26,032 nt of DNA, taken from assembly GCA_016840385.1 (NCBI GenBank), contig JAEOSL010000043.1:1-26032 (forward strand), read 5' to 3'. Each line of letters opens with the position of its first letter. Position 1 is the first letter of the stretch. This document shows positions 5,421 through 16,200 of the stretch, in pieces. A model generated the notes under the pieces. It saw only the letters and a list, made by a program, of their open reading frames with translations, was not told where the DNA came from and did not search any database. The position numbers and the translations under genes were made by a program. Source of the stretch: Candidatus Thorarchaeota archaeon. GTDB lineage: Archaea > Asgardarchaeota > Thorarchaeia > Thorarchaeales > Thorarchaeaceae.

Positions 5421-8021
5421 ATGAACCTAGAGCAAGGAAGAAATCTCCAAATACTATTGTTTACAGTAGGTATTGCTTGGGCTGTTTATGCACTGTTGAC
5501 GGGACGATTTGCTCAACCCGACGTATACATTGCACTTTTTGTTGAAGTCTTTCTCCTTTACCTTACTCTTATCAAACGCCAAATGAAAGAGAGAGAACTT
5601 CATATTTTCTTGCTCCTTATGGTCATCTATTTCATATTCATGACTCTCTTATTTTTCTTTATTGGATTTTTATCAGATATGGTGATAATGACATTGTCAG
5701 GAGTCGTGATCTATGTTGTTCTGACCGAACGCAAATGGCTCCGCAAAATCAGACCAAATGCTGATTCAACTAAAATTCTACTTGCGGGTATCTACTCTGC
5801 AGGCATCTTCTATATTCTCTTGGTAATGTTTCTTGGAGATTGGATGTACCCAGGAGTGATACTTGCACTGATTGTCGAGGGATTCTTGCTTTACAGCGCA
5901 CTCATGAGACCTCCTCCCGACAAGACTGAGCTAACGGTCATTACAGTAATAGCAATGGCAACACTGCTTGTAGGTAGTTTACCAGTCCTACATCATGTTG
6001 TGATAATGGCTGTTGTGGGTTTACTAATTTATGGTGCGGTTCTCTCGGAGCCAAAATTCCCTCTGACGAAACGAGCCTTGGCAACTGGTATCGTTGTCGG
6101 AATCATCATGACTTTTCTAGGAATCTGGTTGGCACTGAAATTAGGAGTGGTATTTCTCGTAGGTGCAGAATTGTTGGGAGCGATATTTCTCACTGTGAAA
6201 GGAAGATATACACCAGAAGAAAATACCATCTCAGTAGCGATAGCAAACTCATCAGCAATGGTTGCAATTGGAGTTTTGATTACATTTCCTGCTATCGCGA
6301 TATTTGAACCGACCAATCCGCTTTTCAATATCGGTTCTGCTATGTACAATCCGCTGACAACTCTTAGTTTTATTGTTGTAGTAACTGGGATAAGCGCAGT
6401 TTTTGGAATTCTATTACTAGCACCATTCAGAGACCGATTTGAGAATGAGGCGTGGCCCCAGGTCCAACCACAGGCATACACAATAAAATCGATTGGGGGA
6501 GATAGAGAAGCAAAGAAAACAGTTGGTATTGGGCTTGGTATAGCAACAGCATGGGTAGGAACCTCAAAGATTGCTGAGGGGCTCTCCGGAGCAGATCTAA
6601 GCTCATTTCCAAATGCATTATCCCCAGTAGTTCCAGCAGCTTCGGCCGTTCCAAGTTGGATAGGGATTAGTAATTCTCCCATGATGGTTGGAATTGGATT
6701 CTTTGTTGGATGGAAGAGGTCTCTTGTGATGGCTCTTGGTACTGTCATCACATTGCTAATTTGGATATTTATAGAGGGTGCTAGTCCAGCGGCCTTGTAC
6801 GAATCCCATATCAAGAGACCAGAAATTCTGTATCTAGCATTAGGTATTTTTGCTACAGTATTGGCGGGAGATTTCCTAAGTGGTCAGAATAAAGAAACCG
6901 AGGACGAAATGACTCCTGAAGAATTTGAGGAGAAGACTTCATCTGATGTAATAGAAACTGATGGAGCTATTATTGTTGAAACGCCAATCAAGAGCACAGA
7001 ACTACTGAAGAAACTACGTGTAAAGGAGTCGCTATTCTCAATAGAGATGTTTAGAGAGGAAGTTCGAGAGATTATTGCCGACCCACGTGGGTATATGAAG
7101 TCGAGAGGGGGGCAGATTCCAGTATGGATGGCCTTTGTTTCCCTTATCATGTTCCTGATTGTAGGAATAACCGTCTTCACTATCATTGTTCCATTCCCAG
7201 GAGTTCAGATACCTGTGCTTCTGTTCCTGATTGGTACACCAATTGCAATGGTTTCTGTTTACTTCACAGCACGAGCAATTAGTGAAACTGGAATGCTTGC
7301 AGGATATATCACAGATATAGTCGCAATTCCAGCAATCATTCTATTCCGTGTCGGATTTGCGGTTATTACTACATTCATGTCAATGCTTGGAGCTCTTCAA
7401 GACGCTGCGATTGCCCTCCTCGTACATCTGAAATTAGGACGTCTAACCAATGTACGCGGGAGAGACATTCTGAAAGCGGTGTTTGTTGGTGCTATGCTTG
7501 GTACTACAATTGGTTCATTCATTACATTCACTCTGTTTGAAACATATGGTGGCTTTGGTGGAACCGATCTTCCAAGTCCTGCAGCTCAGCTTTTCGGATT
7601 TCTCATCATAAGTCTTCAAGGAATTGGTGGAGTTGGTGGCGAATTCATGCTACCAGGGATGGATCAATTTCCAGGTATTCCTGGATTCATTTACTTGTTT
7701 AGCTTCGGTGTTGTTGGATTTCTTATTGGTAGAGAGTTGAACAAGCGTGAATTAAGTCCAATGAGTCTTGTAATCGGAGTTCTGATCCCATCGGCCACAG
7801 CAGTGGCAATTGTACTGGGTGGTTATATCAACTATCGAGTTGAGAAGGACACAGAACCTGAAAAGCCTCTCACTGATGAAACTGCAATCCAGCAGCAAGT
7901 AGAATTGCAGGATGCTAATTATGGTAGAATGAGTAGAATACTTAGTGGAATTGTTGCCGGTGAAGCAGTTATCACGGTTATATGGGTCCTCTCTATTGCA
8001 CTTTCAGCAATATTACTTTGA
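5421..8021 (+). CDS. OPT (oligopeptide transporter)-like polytopic membrane protein
   Basis: The 866-residue protein has about 18-20 hydrophobic segments. Residues 1-260 are an N-terminal block of paired TM helices with short loops that I cannot place in a family. From about residue 270 the pattern resembles the OPT superfamily: ENTISVAIANSSAMVAIG, the loop ENEAWPQVQPQAY, and NSPMMVGIGFFVGW. After a hydrophilic insert (about 490-565, very acidic then basic) come ARAISETGMLAGY, ALQDAAIALLVHLKLGRLTN (the family's substrate-facing region), PSPAAQLFG and SPMSLVIGVLIPS. OPT proteins import oligopeptides or metal chelates through the cytoplasmic membrane; the substrate is unknown. GGAGG precedes the ATG by 11 nt. 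It is longer than most prokaryotic OPT proteins (about 600-700 residues) because of the N-terminal block. Confidence 0.6.
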   Translation: MNLEQGRNLQILLFTVGIAWAVYALLTGRFAQPDVYIALFVEVFLLYLTLIKRQMKERELHIFLLLMVIYFIFMTLLFFFIGFLSDMVIMTLSGVVIYVVLTERKWLRKIRPNADSTKILLAGIYSAGIFYILLVMFLGDWMYPGVILALIVEGFLLYSALMRPPPDKTELTVITVIAMATLLVGSLPVLHHVVIMAVVGLLIYGAVLSEPKFPLTKRALATGIVVGIIMTFLGIWLALKLGVVFLVGAELLGAIFLTVKGRYTPEENTISVAIANSSAMVAIGVLITFPAIAIFEPTNPLFNIGSAMYNPLTTLSFIVVVTGISAVFGILLLAPFRDRFENEAWPQVQPQAYTIKSIGGDREAKKTVGIGLGIATAWVGTSKIAEGLSGADLSSFPNALSPVVPAASAVPSWIGISNSPMMVGIGFFVGWKRSLVMALGTVITLLIWIFIEGASPAALYESHIKRPEILYLALGIFATVLAGDFLSGQNKETEDEMTPEEFEEKTSSDVIETDGAIIVETPIKSTELLKKLRVKESLFSIEMFREEVREIIADPRGYMKSRGGQIPVWMAFVSLIMFLIVGITVFTIIVPFPGVQIPVLLFLIGTPIAMVSVYFTARAISETGMLAGYITDIVAIPAIILFRVGFAVITTFMSMLGALQDAAIALLVHLKLGRLTNVRGRDILKAVFVGAMLGTTIGSFITFTLFETYGGFGGTDLPSPAAQLFGFLIISLQGIGGVGGEFMLPGMDQFPGIPGFIYLFSFGVVGFLIGRELNKRELSPMSLVIGVLIPSATAVAIVLGGYINYRVEKDTEPEKPLTDETAIQQQVELQDANYGRMSRILSGIVAGEAVITVIWVLSIALSAILL

Positions 8022-8063
8022 GATTAGAACTCTTTCACATAGTCTGCAAGTAGTTACAAAAAT

Positions 8064-8088
8064 TTCTTGAAATCGTTCTTTTCAAGAA
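8064..8088. terminator. Probable bidirectional terminator between convergent genes
   Basis: A perfect 9-bp inverted repeat (TTCTTGAAA / TTTCAAGAA) with a 7-nt loop lies in the 75-bp gap between the stops of the OPT-like gene and the MoxR-operon. A T-rich stretch lies in and after the stem on the plus strand. The form is symmetric, so it could serve both transcripts. Confidence 0.5.
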
Positions 8089-8096
8089 TATCTCCT

Positions 8097-9485
8097 CTAT
8101 TTACGATAAGTTTCTTCCAATGCTTTGTCCCATTCATCAACCTCAGTTTCTGTACGGGACCGTTTCTTTCTCGCTCTTTCTCGCTCCTTACGTGCTTTTG
8201 CAGCTTCTTTGCGACGCCGTGCAAGATCTTTCTTTCGCTCTTTCTCAGCTTCCTTTTCTTCATTCGTTAATTCTTCTTTCTCAACTTCTGCTCGCTTTGA
8301 GAACCAAGTAATCACCATTGCAGCAAAGGGGAAAAGAAGAACCACAGGGAGAAAGAGGAGAAGCATCATTTCGGGCTGGAGAATCTCCATGCTAGTCTGG
8401 ATTCCAATAGGCAAACGTAAGATTGTGGTTACTACTGCGGGACTCATCAAAATGAATGCGATAGCAATAACACTCAGAAATCTAATTGCGGAACCTGTGA
8501 TTGTTGAGCCGATTACATATGCTGATGAGGGTGCTGCAGCCTTTGCTGTCAGTTCGTCTCTTGCTTTCGAATCTGTTTGAAGAAGTTCATCAACGTATAT
8601 CTGAAGCCTACGAACATCTGAAACTGCATCAAGATTTTCAAGTGCATCCTGTGAACCTACTACTTTTCGTTCAATAGCTTCTCGCAGGAATGAGAATGCT
8701 GTTGCACTTGTGGTTCGACTAATACCAGAACTTGCTACTTTTTCTCCTCGCTCAATTGCGTCTTGTTTTCGTGTAGCTTGTCTGAGCGCGAGAAGTTGTT
8801 TTTTGAGAGTTTCTTCCCGGTCCTCAACAGGCTTCCCCACCGAATGACTGTATATCATCTGGTAGCTTACTTCCAAGTAAGCAAATGAAATAATTGCTAG
8901 AAGTTGAAACGTATTTGTTAGGAAGAGGACAAAGTCTGTTGGGAAGGGATCTAGATTAGGTACACTCAGTAATTTGTAAGATGCAATAATGATGATTGCC
9001 TGAATTGATATGAAAGAACCACCTACGAATTTGTGATCCATCCTTGCAAGAGATTGCAAAAATAAGACAATACCAATTCCAGCAAAGAGGAAATACAAGA
9101 ATAGAAATGTATTATCCCACAATGCAGAAAGCACTGAAGACATATTGACACCGAAAGAAGTCCAGACCTGTTGAAGATTGGTCAATGGACCATCAACACC
9201 ATAGGGTTGTATGTACCACTGTCTTAGAACAAGTGTATTGTAAAGTCCTACAACCATATCGTTGGGAAGTACTCCTCCTGCAAATGCACTAGCTAGTCCA
9301 CTAATCATTGTAGTTGTTAGGAAGAAGAGAAGTAAGGAAAGTAGACGAAAGACTGTAACAATGAAGTCATATGGTGCATTCCAATGCCAGATGTCATTGA
9401 CATCCAGAAAGAAGTACACAAGATAAGCCATTGCAGAAAAGGTGACAACAGATGCAATGCGTAGAATCCAGGTAACGACTTTCAA
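8097..9485 (-). CDS. Polytopic membrane protein with charged coiled tail, last gene of the MoxR/DUF58 operon
   Basis: This 462-residue protein has five TM helices in its first 215 residues (for example VVTWILRIASVVTFSAMAYL and LLSLLLFFLTTTMISGLASA), a soluble middle part (about 215-330, rich in Arg, Glu and Ala, with a VRRLQIYVDELLQ helix), two more TM helices (about 335-395) and a C-terminal tail of about 65 residues made mostly of Lys, Arg and Glu that should form a cytoplasmic charged helix or coiled coil. I recognise no named family. The start is a TTG overlapping the DUF58 stop (TTGA), with GGGGGT 9 nt upstream, so translation is coupled to DUF58. Its place in the operon suggests a membrane partner of the MoxR/DUF58 machinery. 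A hairpin terminator lies 9 bp downstream. Confidence 0.65.
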   Translation of the reverse strand: MKVVTWILRIASVVTFSAMAYLVYFFLDVNDIWHWNAPYDFIVTVFRLLSLLLFFLTTTMISGLASAFAGGVLPNDMVVGLYNTLVLRQWYIQPYGVDGPLTNLQQVWTSFGVNMSSVLSALWDNTFLFLYFLFAGIGIVLFLQSLARMDHKFVGGSFISIQAIIIIASYKLLSVPNLDPFPTDFVLFLTNTFQLLAIISFAYLEVSYQMIYSHSVGKPVEDREETLKKQLLALRQATRKQDAIERGEKVASSGISRTTSATAFSFLREAIERKVVGSQDALENLDAVSDVRRLQIYVDELLQTDSKARDELTAKAAAPSSAYVIGSTITGSAIRFLSVIAIAFILMSPAVVTTILRLPIGIQTSMEILQPEMMLLLFLPVVLLFPFAAMVITWFSKRAEVEKEELTNEEKEAEKERKKDLARRRKEAAKARKERERARKKRSRTETEVDEWDKALEETYRK

Positions 9486-10804
9486 AACATTGCAACCCCC
9501 TTCTGTTTTGCTTGATTGTAGGTCTTGATTATGGCTGGAAGGAAATCCTCAGGTCCTACATTGATAACCTCAATACCAAATCTTGCTAGAGCTCGAGCTA
9601 TTTTGTTTCTACGCTCCCAGAGTTCCTCAGATACAGCTTCAGAAAGCACTTTCTCAACAGGCCCAAACTGACCGACAGGTGCTTCAAACCACGGTCCAAA
9701 TGGACTGATTACCATTGCTTTGTGACCATTAGCCACCAGAGTCTTCATAGCATTAAGTAGGGGTGCTGGGCTCTCTTCAAGATCAGTCATCCAAATGAAT
9801 AAAGATCGCTTCTTTGTATTGCTAACAACATACTGAATTGCAGTTTCGTAATCACTCCAACCCTTTGGTTCCGCAGCGGCTAAAGCTTCCAATACATCAT
9901 ACATATGATTGGGTCGTGTGCCTGGGGGGACAAATCCATGAACTATATCACTGAATACGCACGTACCAACTAAGTCCTTCCTCTCAAGTCCCATATGAGT
10001 CAATAATACTGCTGCTCGAATTGCATACTCAAGTTTTGTATTCTCAGGATATCCATTTCCCATACTTCCGCTGGTATCGACCATACAGATGACCTGTATG
10101 TTTTTCTCCATCTCATACTGGCGGATGACCATATCACCGGATTTTGCGCTTGTCTTCCAATCGATTAGTCTGAATTCATCTCCGGGGACATATTCTCGAA
10201 ATCCTGCGAAGTCTGAACCCATCCCAATAGTCTTTGTTCTATGAGCTCCAAACATGAGTCCTAGTTGACGCTGTTTTCCAAGAGCTTCCATTCGACGAAC
10301 ATCTTTCCATGTGGGATAAACCAAAATCTTAGTCTGTTCTTTTAATGTTCTCTTGTAATAGTGGAAACCTAATCGGTCTCGCATTATCACTTCGGTAGGA
10401 CCGATATGATATCGGCCACGCATACGTGCTTGTAGAATATAAGAAAAAGTAATGCTACTACCTGGTTCAATTCTTGAGGCTATGAAGTTCTCACCTATTG
10501 CAAGAATCCAGGTTTCGGGGTATTGATCATGAACTTCTATGAAATCAAAATGTCTACGTGAAACATTTCTAATTGTGACTCTGACTCGAAGAAAGTCTCC
10601 GGAAAAGACTTTCACCTTGTCAATTTGACGGTCTACTTCTATACCAGCGAGATTTGCAGTGAGTGCAAAGAGAGGTAGTGTAACAACTAATCCAATCACA
10701 AGATAGACACCTAAGAGTACGAGGTAGAAATTAACGAAAGAGAATCCACTAGTTAATAGCAGAACCCCTGCGAAAACTACTACAAAGCCTCTCTGTGTTA
10801 TCAC
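9482..10804 (-). CDS. DUF58 family protein with vWA domain
   Basis: The 440-residue protein has two N-terminal TM helices (about 6-25 and 28-49), then a beta-rich domain (about 60-180: VRVTIRNVS, RGRYHIGPT, DRLGF). The DUF58 signature spans about 196-224 (GSDFAGFREYVPGDEFRLID, W, K, ... SGD). A von Willebrand factor A-like domain carries the MIDAS motif DTSGSMG at 243-249 and a further DLEE at about 341. Proteins of this type occur next to MoxR AAA+ ATPases and transglutaminase-like membrane proteins and are thought to act as metal-dependent adaptors; the MIDAS here is intact. A GTG start is used, with GGAGA 9 nt upstream. The stop overlaps the next gene's start. Confidence 0.9.
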   Translation of the reverse strand: MITQRGFVVVFAGVLLLTSGFSFVNFYLVLLGVYLVIGLVVTLPLFALTANLAGIEVDRQIDKVKVFSGDFLRVRVTIRNVSRRHFDFIEVHDQYPETWILAIGENFIASRIEPGSSITFSYILQARMRGRYHIGPTEVIMRDRLGFHYYKRTLKEQTKILVYPTWKDVRRMEALGKQRQLGLMFGAHRTKTIGMGSDFAGFREYVPGDEFRLIDWKTSAKSGDMVIRQYEMEKNIQVICMVDTSGSMGNGYPENTKLEYAIRAAVLLTHMGLERKDLVGTCVFSDIVHGFVPPGTRPNHMYDVLEALAAAEPKGWSDYETAIQYVVSNTKKRSLFIWMTDLEESPAPLLNAMKTLVANGHKAMVISPFGPWFEAPVGQFGPVEKVLSEAVSEELWERRNKIARALARFGIEVINVGPEDFLPAIIKTYNQAKQKGVAMF

Positions 10805-10822
10805 AACAAATCTTCTCCAGTT

Positions 10823-11809
10823 TTACCTAGGACAGTCAACTTCACCCAAGATCTTTGTAACTATACGTTCTACTGTGAGACCTTCAAGCTCAGCTTCAGG
10901 CTTCAGCATTAGACGGTGGTTAAGTGTTTCAACTGTGAGTTTTCGTACATCTTCAGGAATGACATAGTCACGGCCATTCATTGCAGCTCGTGTCTTGGAT
11001 GCATTCATCAAAACTAGAGAAGCTCTTGGAGACCCACCCAGTAAAATCTGAGGGTCATTCCGTGTCCTGATGACAATATCTCGGATATAGTGGATAACAT
11101 CCTCTTCTAGGAAGACTGTCTTGCAAGTATTTTGCATACGAATCATTGTTGCAGGATCTGCGAGAACTCTGAGATCAGTTGCTTCTCCAAGGTGTTGTCG
11201 TCTGATGACCTCTGCTTCTTCATCCTCAGTAGGATAGTCAAGTATTAGGCGAAACATGAACCTATCAAGTTGTGCTTCTGGAAGAGGATATGTTCCTTCT
11301 TGCTCTACAGGGTTCTGAGTTGCAATGATCAGGAAGGGCTTTGGAAGCTTTCTTGTAACACCTTCAATCGATACCTGACGTTCTTCCATTACTTCAAGCA
11401 GAGCGCTTTGAGATTTTGGAGGACATCTGTTAATCTCATCAGCTAGAACCAAATTTGAAAATACAGGTCCTTTTCTGAACCAAAACTCTCCAGTTCGCTG
11501 ATTAAAGACATTACTACCCAACAAGTCAGCAGGTAGTGTATCAACCGTTAATTGTATTCTCTTGTAGTCACATCCGAGGATTGATGCATAAGTTTTAGCC
11601 ATGTAGGTCTTAGCCAACCCAGGAACTCCTTCAAGTATCACGTGACCGTTAGACAGCATTGCAGTGAGTACGTTCGAAAGAATATCTTCTTTCCCGACGA
11701 TGATTCGATTACACTCACGAATGATCTCCGTTGTTATTTCCCGAACCTCGTCTAAACTCATAGTTGCTGTTGAGGAAACGGTCGTTGGTTCGTTTTCTTC
11801 TGTTGTCAT
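10823..11809 (-). CDS. MoxR-family AAA+ ATPase
   Basis: The 328-residue protein is complete for the AAA_3/MoxR family. It has the Walker A GVPGLAKT (61-68), Walker B LVLADE (120-125) followed by INRCPPKSQSALLEVMEE, a sensor 1 asparagine in IATQNP (156), the arginine motif EAQLDRF (R183) and a C-terminal lid domain with GGSPRASL. MoxR ATPases use ATP hydrolysis to remodel or insert cofactors into partner proteins, commonly through vWA-domain proteins encoded alongside, as here. The ATG at 11809 has GAGGT 8 nt upstream. Spacing is 16 bp to the gene before and 18 bp to the DUF58 gene after. It acts in the cytoplasm, probably on the membrane-bound partners of the same operon. Confidence 0.95.
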   Translation of the reverse strand: MTTEENEPTTVSSTATMSLDEVREITTEIIRECNRIIVGKEDILSNVLTAMLSNGHVILEGVPGLAKTYMAKTYASILGCDYKRIQLTVDTLPADLLGSNVFNQRTGEFWFRKGPVFSNLVLADEINRCPPKSQSALLEVMEERQVSIEGVTRKLPKPFLIIATQNPVEQEGTYPLPEAQLDRFMFRLILDYPTEDEEAEVIRRQHLGEATDLRVLADPATMIRMQNTCKTVFLEEDVIHYIRDIVIRTRNDPQILLGGSPRASLVLMNASKTRAAMNGRDYVIPEDVRKLTVETLNHRLMLKPEAELEGLTVERIVTKILGEVDCPR

Positions 11810-11825
11810 TATTTCTACCTCTGAT

Positions 11826-13238
11826 TTATCTTATATCTATCAATAGTGATTGGATATTACGCATAAAGAAGAAGAGCTCCATCATCTCGCTCTCCTTGAT
11901 TTTCATATTAGGATCTGCTGAAATCTCCTCAATTCGGTCAATTGTGGCAAAGAACTCAGCTTGCTTTAGTTTGGAATCTTTATACTGCATCAATTCAAAC
12001 AGTTTCTTAGGGTCATATGTACTCCATTGTTGTTGTTGTCTGAGACCTCGTTTCATTTTTCTATATAGCATCTTCACAACTCTAGAAAAGTTACCCTCGG
12101 TTCGATAGTATGACATACGTTCACCAAAGTATGTCTGACCACGACGAAGGAAAACATCAGACACGCTCTTGACTTCAGGTTTCTTCAATTCGGGCAGATA
12201 TTTTTTGATGCCAATAGCTGTTACGAGGGGATAAAGTGCGGAAATATACGGTAGTGATGAAAGCCAAAGCACTCTTCCTAAGTATTGACCAAAGAAGAAC
12301 TCTCCAGCACTCAAAGGAACTGCTAGTAGTTGCTCGCAGAATATTACTGGTACTTCAGTATCAGATCTTGATAACCATTCTATCACATTGGATGCAAATT
12401 GACGATTTCCTGAGAATTGACCGTACATGTCATTGGTGAATATACTCGGATCACTAACTGCAACAATGCGACCTCCAGTTTCTCCACCTTGGGAGAAATC
12501 TAAAGCTCCAACTACAGGAAGGCTACCAACCCAAGTTTCGTTAACAGGGTCAGGTGTTGGATCGGTTATATTGGTTTCACACCAAGAACGTGGAGTGCTC
12601 CACGCAATACCAGCTTGTCCAAGAAGACAGTATGGATTGAGCGCTGATGCCCAGTTGAGGTGGAGCTCGGTCACGCCCTGTGTAAGAAGTCCTCCATCAC
12701 TTCTGAATCCGTAGGGATTAGTGAAGTCACGAATAATCGGAAGACGGGGTTCCTTGATTGGGTCATACGAATCGAGATCAAGTAAGACACCTCCAGTGAA
12801 TGAAAGTAAACCCCTAGTCAAATTTGCAAGTGGACTACCTGCTAACATTGAACCCATCAACGTATTTAGTATTGCAAAAGAAGAGTTTGCAGTACCAAAA
12901 TCGTCAGCTATCAGTACACCTCCTCCTGCAAGTAAATGCGTGAATATAACTAATGTAGCATCAAGACTGAAATCCCGAACCGGACCACTGATGATAAGTA
13001 CCGCAGACCCATTTTCTCTAGTCAAGACACTCATAGATGCCTGAATGCTTCGTACTTCGCGGGATGAGTCTTCGATAGCAATTCTGAATTGGCTATAACC
13101 ATTCCACTCTTCATTGTAGATTGAGAAATCGTGTGTATACACTGGTTCTGCGCCTATGAACGTATAACCAGCAAGCATGCCTACAGGTATCCATGATAAT
13201 AGGAAGAGGACAACTTGCAAGATTTCTTTCCAGCCCAT
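11826..13238 (-). CDS. DUF4350-like membrane-anchored protein
   Basis: From the ATG at 13238 (GGAG 8 nt upstream; the frame also has a TTG one codon earlier) the protein has 470 residues. An N-terminal TM helix (LQVVLFLLSWIPVGMLAGY) is followed by an extracytoplasmic domain: YSQFRIAIEDSSREVRSIQA, then AVLIISGPVRDFS and GGGVLIADDFGT. This is the pattern of DUF4350, a GATase1/ThuA-like Rossmann domain without catalytic residues that is often encoded with MoxR and DUF58. A second TM (about residues 325-350, LPYISALYPLVTAIG) precedes a cytoplasmic tail with basic helices (FSRVVKMLYRKMKRGLRQQ) and a helical end. It is the second gene of the operon. It probably forms part of the membrane complex; its ligand is unknown. 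Confidence 0.75.
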   Translation of the reverse strand: MGWKEILQVVLFLLSWIPVGMLAGYTFIGAEPVYTHDFSIYNEEWNGYSQFRIAIEDSSREVRSIQASMSVLTRENGSAVLIISGPVRDFSLDATLVIFTHLLAGGGVLIADDFGTANSSFAILNTLMGSMLAGSPLANLTRGLLSFTGGVLLDLDSYDPIKEPRLPIIRDFTNPYGFRSDGGLLTQGVTELHLNWASALNPYCLLGQAGIAWSTPRSWCETNITDPTPDPVNETWVGSLPVVGALDFSQGGETGGRIVAVSDPSIFTNDMYGQFSGNRQFASNVIEWLSRSDTEVPVIFCEQLLAVPLSAGEFFFGQYLGRVLWLSSLPYISALYPLVTAIGIKKYLPELKKPEVKSVSDVFLRRGQTYFGERMSYYRTEGNFSRVVKMLYRKMKRGLRQQQQWSTYDPKKLFELMQYKDSKLKQAEFFATIDRIEEISADPNMKIKESEMMELFFFMRNIQSLLIDIR

Positions 13239-13257
13239 CAATATCTCTCCTGATTTT

Positions 13258-16200
13258 TTACTCCATTAATGAGCTTGTGTCAATCCTGGGGTAAATGTCA
13301 GTGAATACACGCAATGCTGCTTCATAACGCTCACGAGTCATCTCATGGTGTGAGAAACGAGCTTCTTCATAAGTTTGAACGAACTGCTCAACTGATGATT
13401 GATCAAGTGGAATTGATTGAAGTACGCGATCCAAGTACTCGCGTGCAGTTTCTGAATGGGTTCTTTCAGACCCCATCTTTGAACCACACATCTGCTCGAA
13501 AGTACGATACGCCAGAGTTATGGACGCACCATATTTTCCTGCATCTGCAAGTTTCTTGATATTCCGTAGCTTGGTGGGTATATCAATTCCTCTCGATATT
13601 ACAACTGAGCGGAACATTCCTTTCACAATATACAGATACGCTAGTACAGCAATAATTGCTCCTACTAGTAAGACATCTGCGATTACTAAGTCCATTCCTT
13701 GCAATATTATACCACCTGTTGTTTGAATCGAAATTCCATATGTGTCAGAAGATACTGACGGGACATCGTTTGATGTGAGTGTGATTAAGAAATTAAAAGT
13801 CCCTGCATTTTGACCCGGTATGTTGTATTGAATAATCCCATCAGAATCAATAGTGAGGGGGACTTCCTGTGCTCCATTAAGGTCGAGTAATACAGGACGA
13901 TTAACAATGATATTCTGTTCAGGGTCAGTCACATAGACTTCAATGATGAAATCCTGACCCGGAGTCACTGTGGTTGGTGATCCATTGGTGAAAACAGGAC
14001 GTGTGAAGATGTGAATTGATTCTGCGGAAACACTCGAGTCTCCATTGAGGTATGTACTTCCTACATAATCAACAGTAATTTCGTAGTATCCACTGCTAGA
14101 CCAAGAAGCAGGGATAGTTACAGTGACAAAACTCCTAGAGCCAGATACCAGTGTGACTGAACTAATGTACGTTGAATTAAAACTGATGTCGATTGAAACT
14201 CCATTGATTGGAGCTCCATCTTCATCAAAGAGCTCGAGCTGTATAGTGAATGTTTCTCCAGGCATATAGGACGCACTATCCACTCGGACACTAACAGTGG
14301 AATCAACTACTACAATTACCGTCCATGATCCACTAACTGATAATACATCACGGTCTGGATCGATTGATTCAATTGTGATTATGTATTGACCACCTAATAC
14401 CGTATTATCAACAACCAAATCAAAAGAGAAGATTCCGGCACCATCTGTGGAAGTTGTATAACCTGACGAACTGACAATACCTAGTACTCTTATGTCAACA
14501 GAAACAGTTCCAAAACCGCCTTCATTCTCGACATACCCAGTAATTGTTATTGTGTCGCCTCTTGAGAATATGTTAGAGGGAGGTTGAGTGTCTAGATAGA
14601 TGTCAATGTATTCACGTACTTGCACATCTGCGAAATTTGTAGTAACATCAGGAAATGCTCCAGTAGGCGCATTGAAGAAAACATAACCTGAATTATTTCC
14701 GACAGCGTCTGTGTATGGTATAAGATGAGCATAGCTATAGTTACCAGTAGCATCAGCAATTTCAGTTGATATTAGAATAGAGTCCCACCATATTTCAATT
14801 GAATATCCTGTCAATGGTGTACCATTCGAGAAATGAGCAAAACCAAAGATGGTTATTGTTTCACCGAGATATGCAGTAGTAACATCTACATTTGCTGTAA
14901 TCACAAGTGAATGCACTTGGATATCAATCGAACGTGTTGATGACATTCCAAAAGTCGCAATACCAGCAGGGGGTATGTATGCCCAAACTTCTCTTATTCC
15001 CAAAGCAGTTCCTTCGGGAACTTGGTACAGAATAGCGAATGCTCCAGCACCATTGGTCATCACATCAGCCATCCAGAAGTATGCACCAAAGGGGTTTCCC
15101 CAATATAGCGATACCAAAGAGAAATTGTAGAGAGAGCCATTATCCCATGTCACAATACCTGTAATATTCAGATTGTCAAGGACAATGACTGGTGCAGGTG
15201 ACTCCGGAGATACAGTGAACACCGTAAATATGGGTGTTGGGGCAATGATTTGAATTGTAGGCACGAATTCTTGTACACCTAAAATCCAGGGATATGGTGC
15301 GGTGAAGCGTACCTCAAGGTCGTAAAATCCAACTGGTGTGTCGGATGGAATTGTCCATGACAATGAAAAGGATCCATCTGATGCAGTAGTTGCATTGTCT
15401 ACGGGGACTCCTAATAAGAGGAGTTCAACATATGCGCCACCATATGAAACACTCGGCGAAACGTACCAAAGGGTACCTGTAACTACAACTGTGTCAAGTA
15501 AGTAATAGATTCCAACAGGAGTGTTTAGACCGACAAGGTCAGATTGCCACTGTTGTAGGGTAAGAATGGTATGGACAGACTCGATTGAGGCATGCAGAGC
15601 GGATCCAACATAAAATCCATACACATGGATTCCAGTTCTGATTGTATCATAATCCATTCCTGAATAGAACAAGTCGCCATGACCCGTTCCATCAGTTGTG
15701 ATGTTACCAATCAAAAGAAGGGTACCATTTCCATAATCCCAGTATATGTTCACATCAGTAAATTGTATTGCAGTACCATTGTGGGCGTAGTATAGATGAG
15801 CATGAATTGTGAGAGTTTCATTCTGCATAACAGGATTGGGAAGAGCAGTAACATCCAGATTGATTGCATATTTTACTGCATCAACGTCGAAATAATAATC
15901 AAGAACGTCATTGTTAATCGGGTCTGTTGCAAAATATTGGAGTCTGAAGTTGTACGTCAACTCGAATTGAGGTATTGCGAGCTCAGCATAGAAGGTTCCG
16001 GTGATGTTAGTTGGCAAATAGCCTAAAATTTCCCATTGATTTGTTGTATTCCACCATGCTAATTCAACAAGCTCTCCAACTAGAGGTGGTGCACCTCCAG
16101 CGTATGTCAAATTGCCTTGTACTACTATGATTTCGTCAACAAAGACCTGACTAGGAATATTCGTTACTATCTCAAGGTCATACCTGTTCAATTGAATTGG

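Noticed and set aside
6029..6814. A 261-codon minus-strand frame inside the OPT-like gene
   Set aside because: It is antisense to a continuous membrane-protein frame, has low-complexity Ile/Pro/Thr composition and no domain pattern; it is a shadow of the real gene.
8054..8580. Short Lys/Arg-rich or Phe/Ser-rich frames around the C-terminal tail of the membrane protein
   Set aside because: They are other-frame readings of the charged coiled tail and have no ribosome binding sites.
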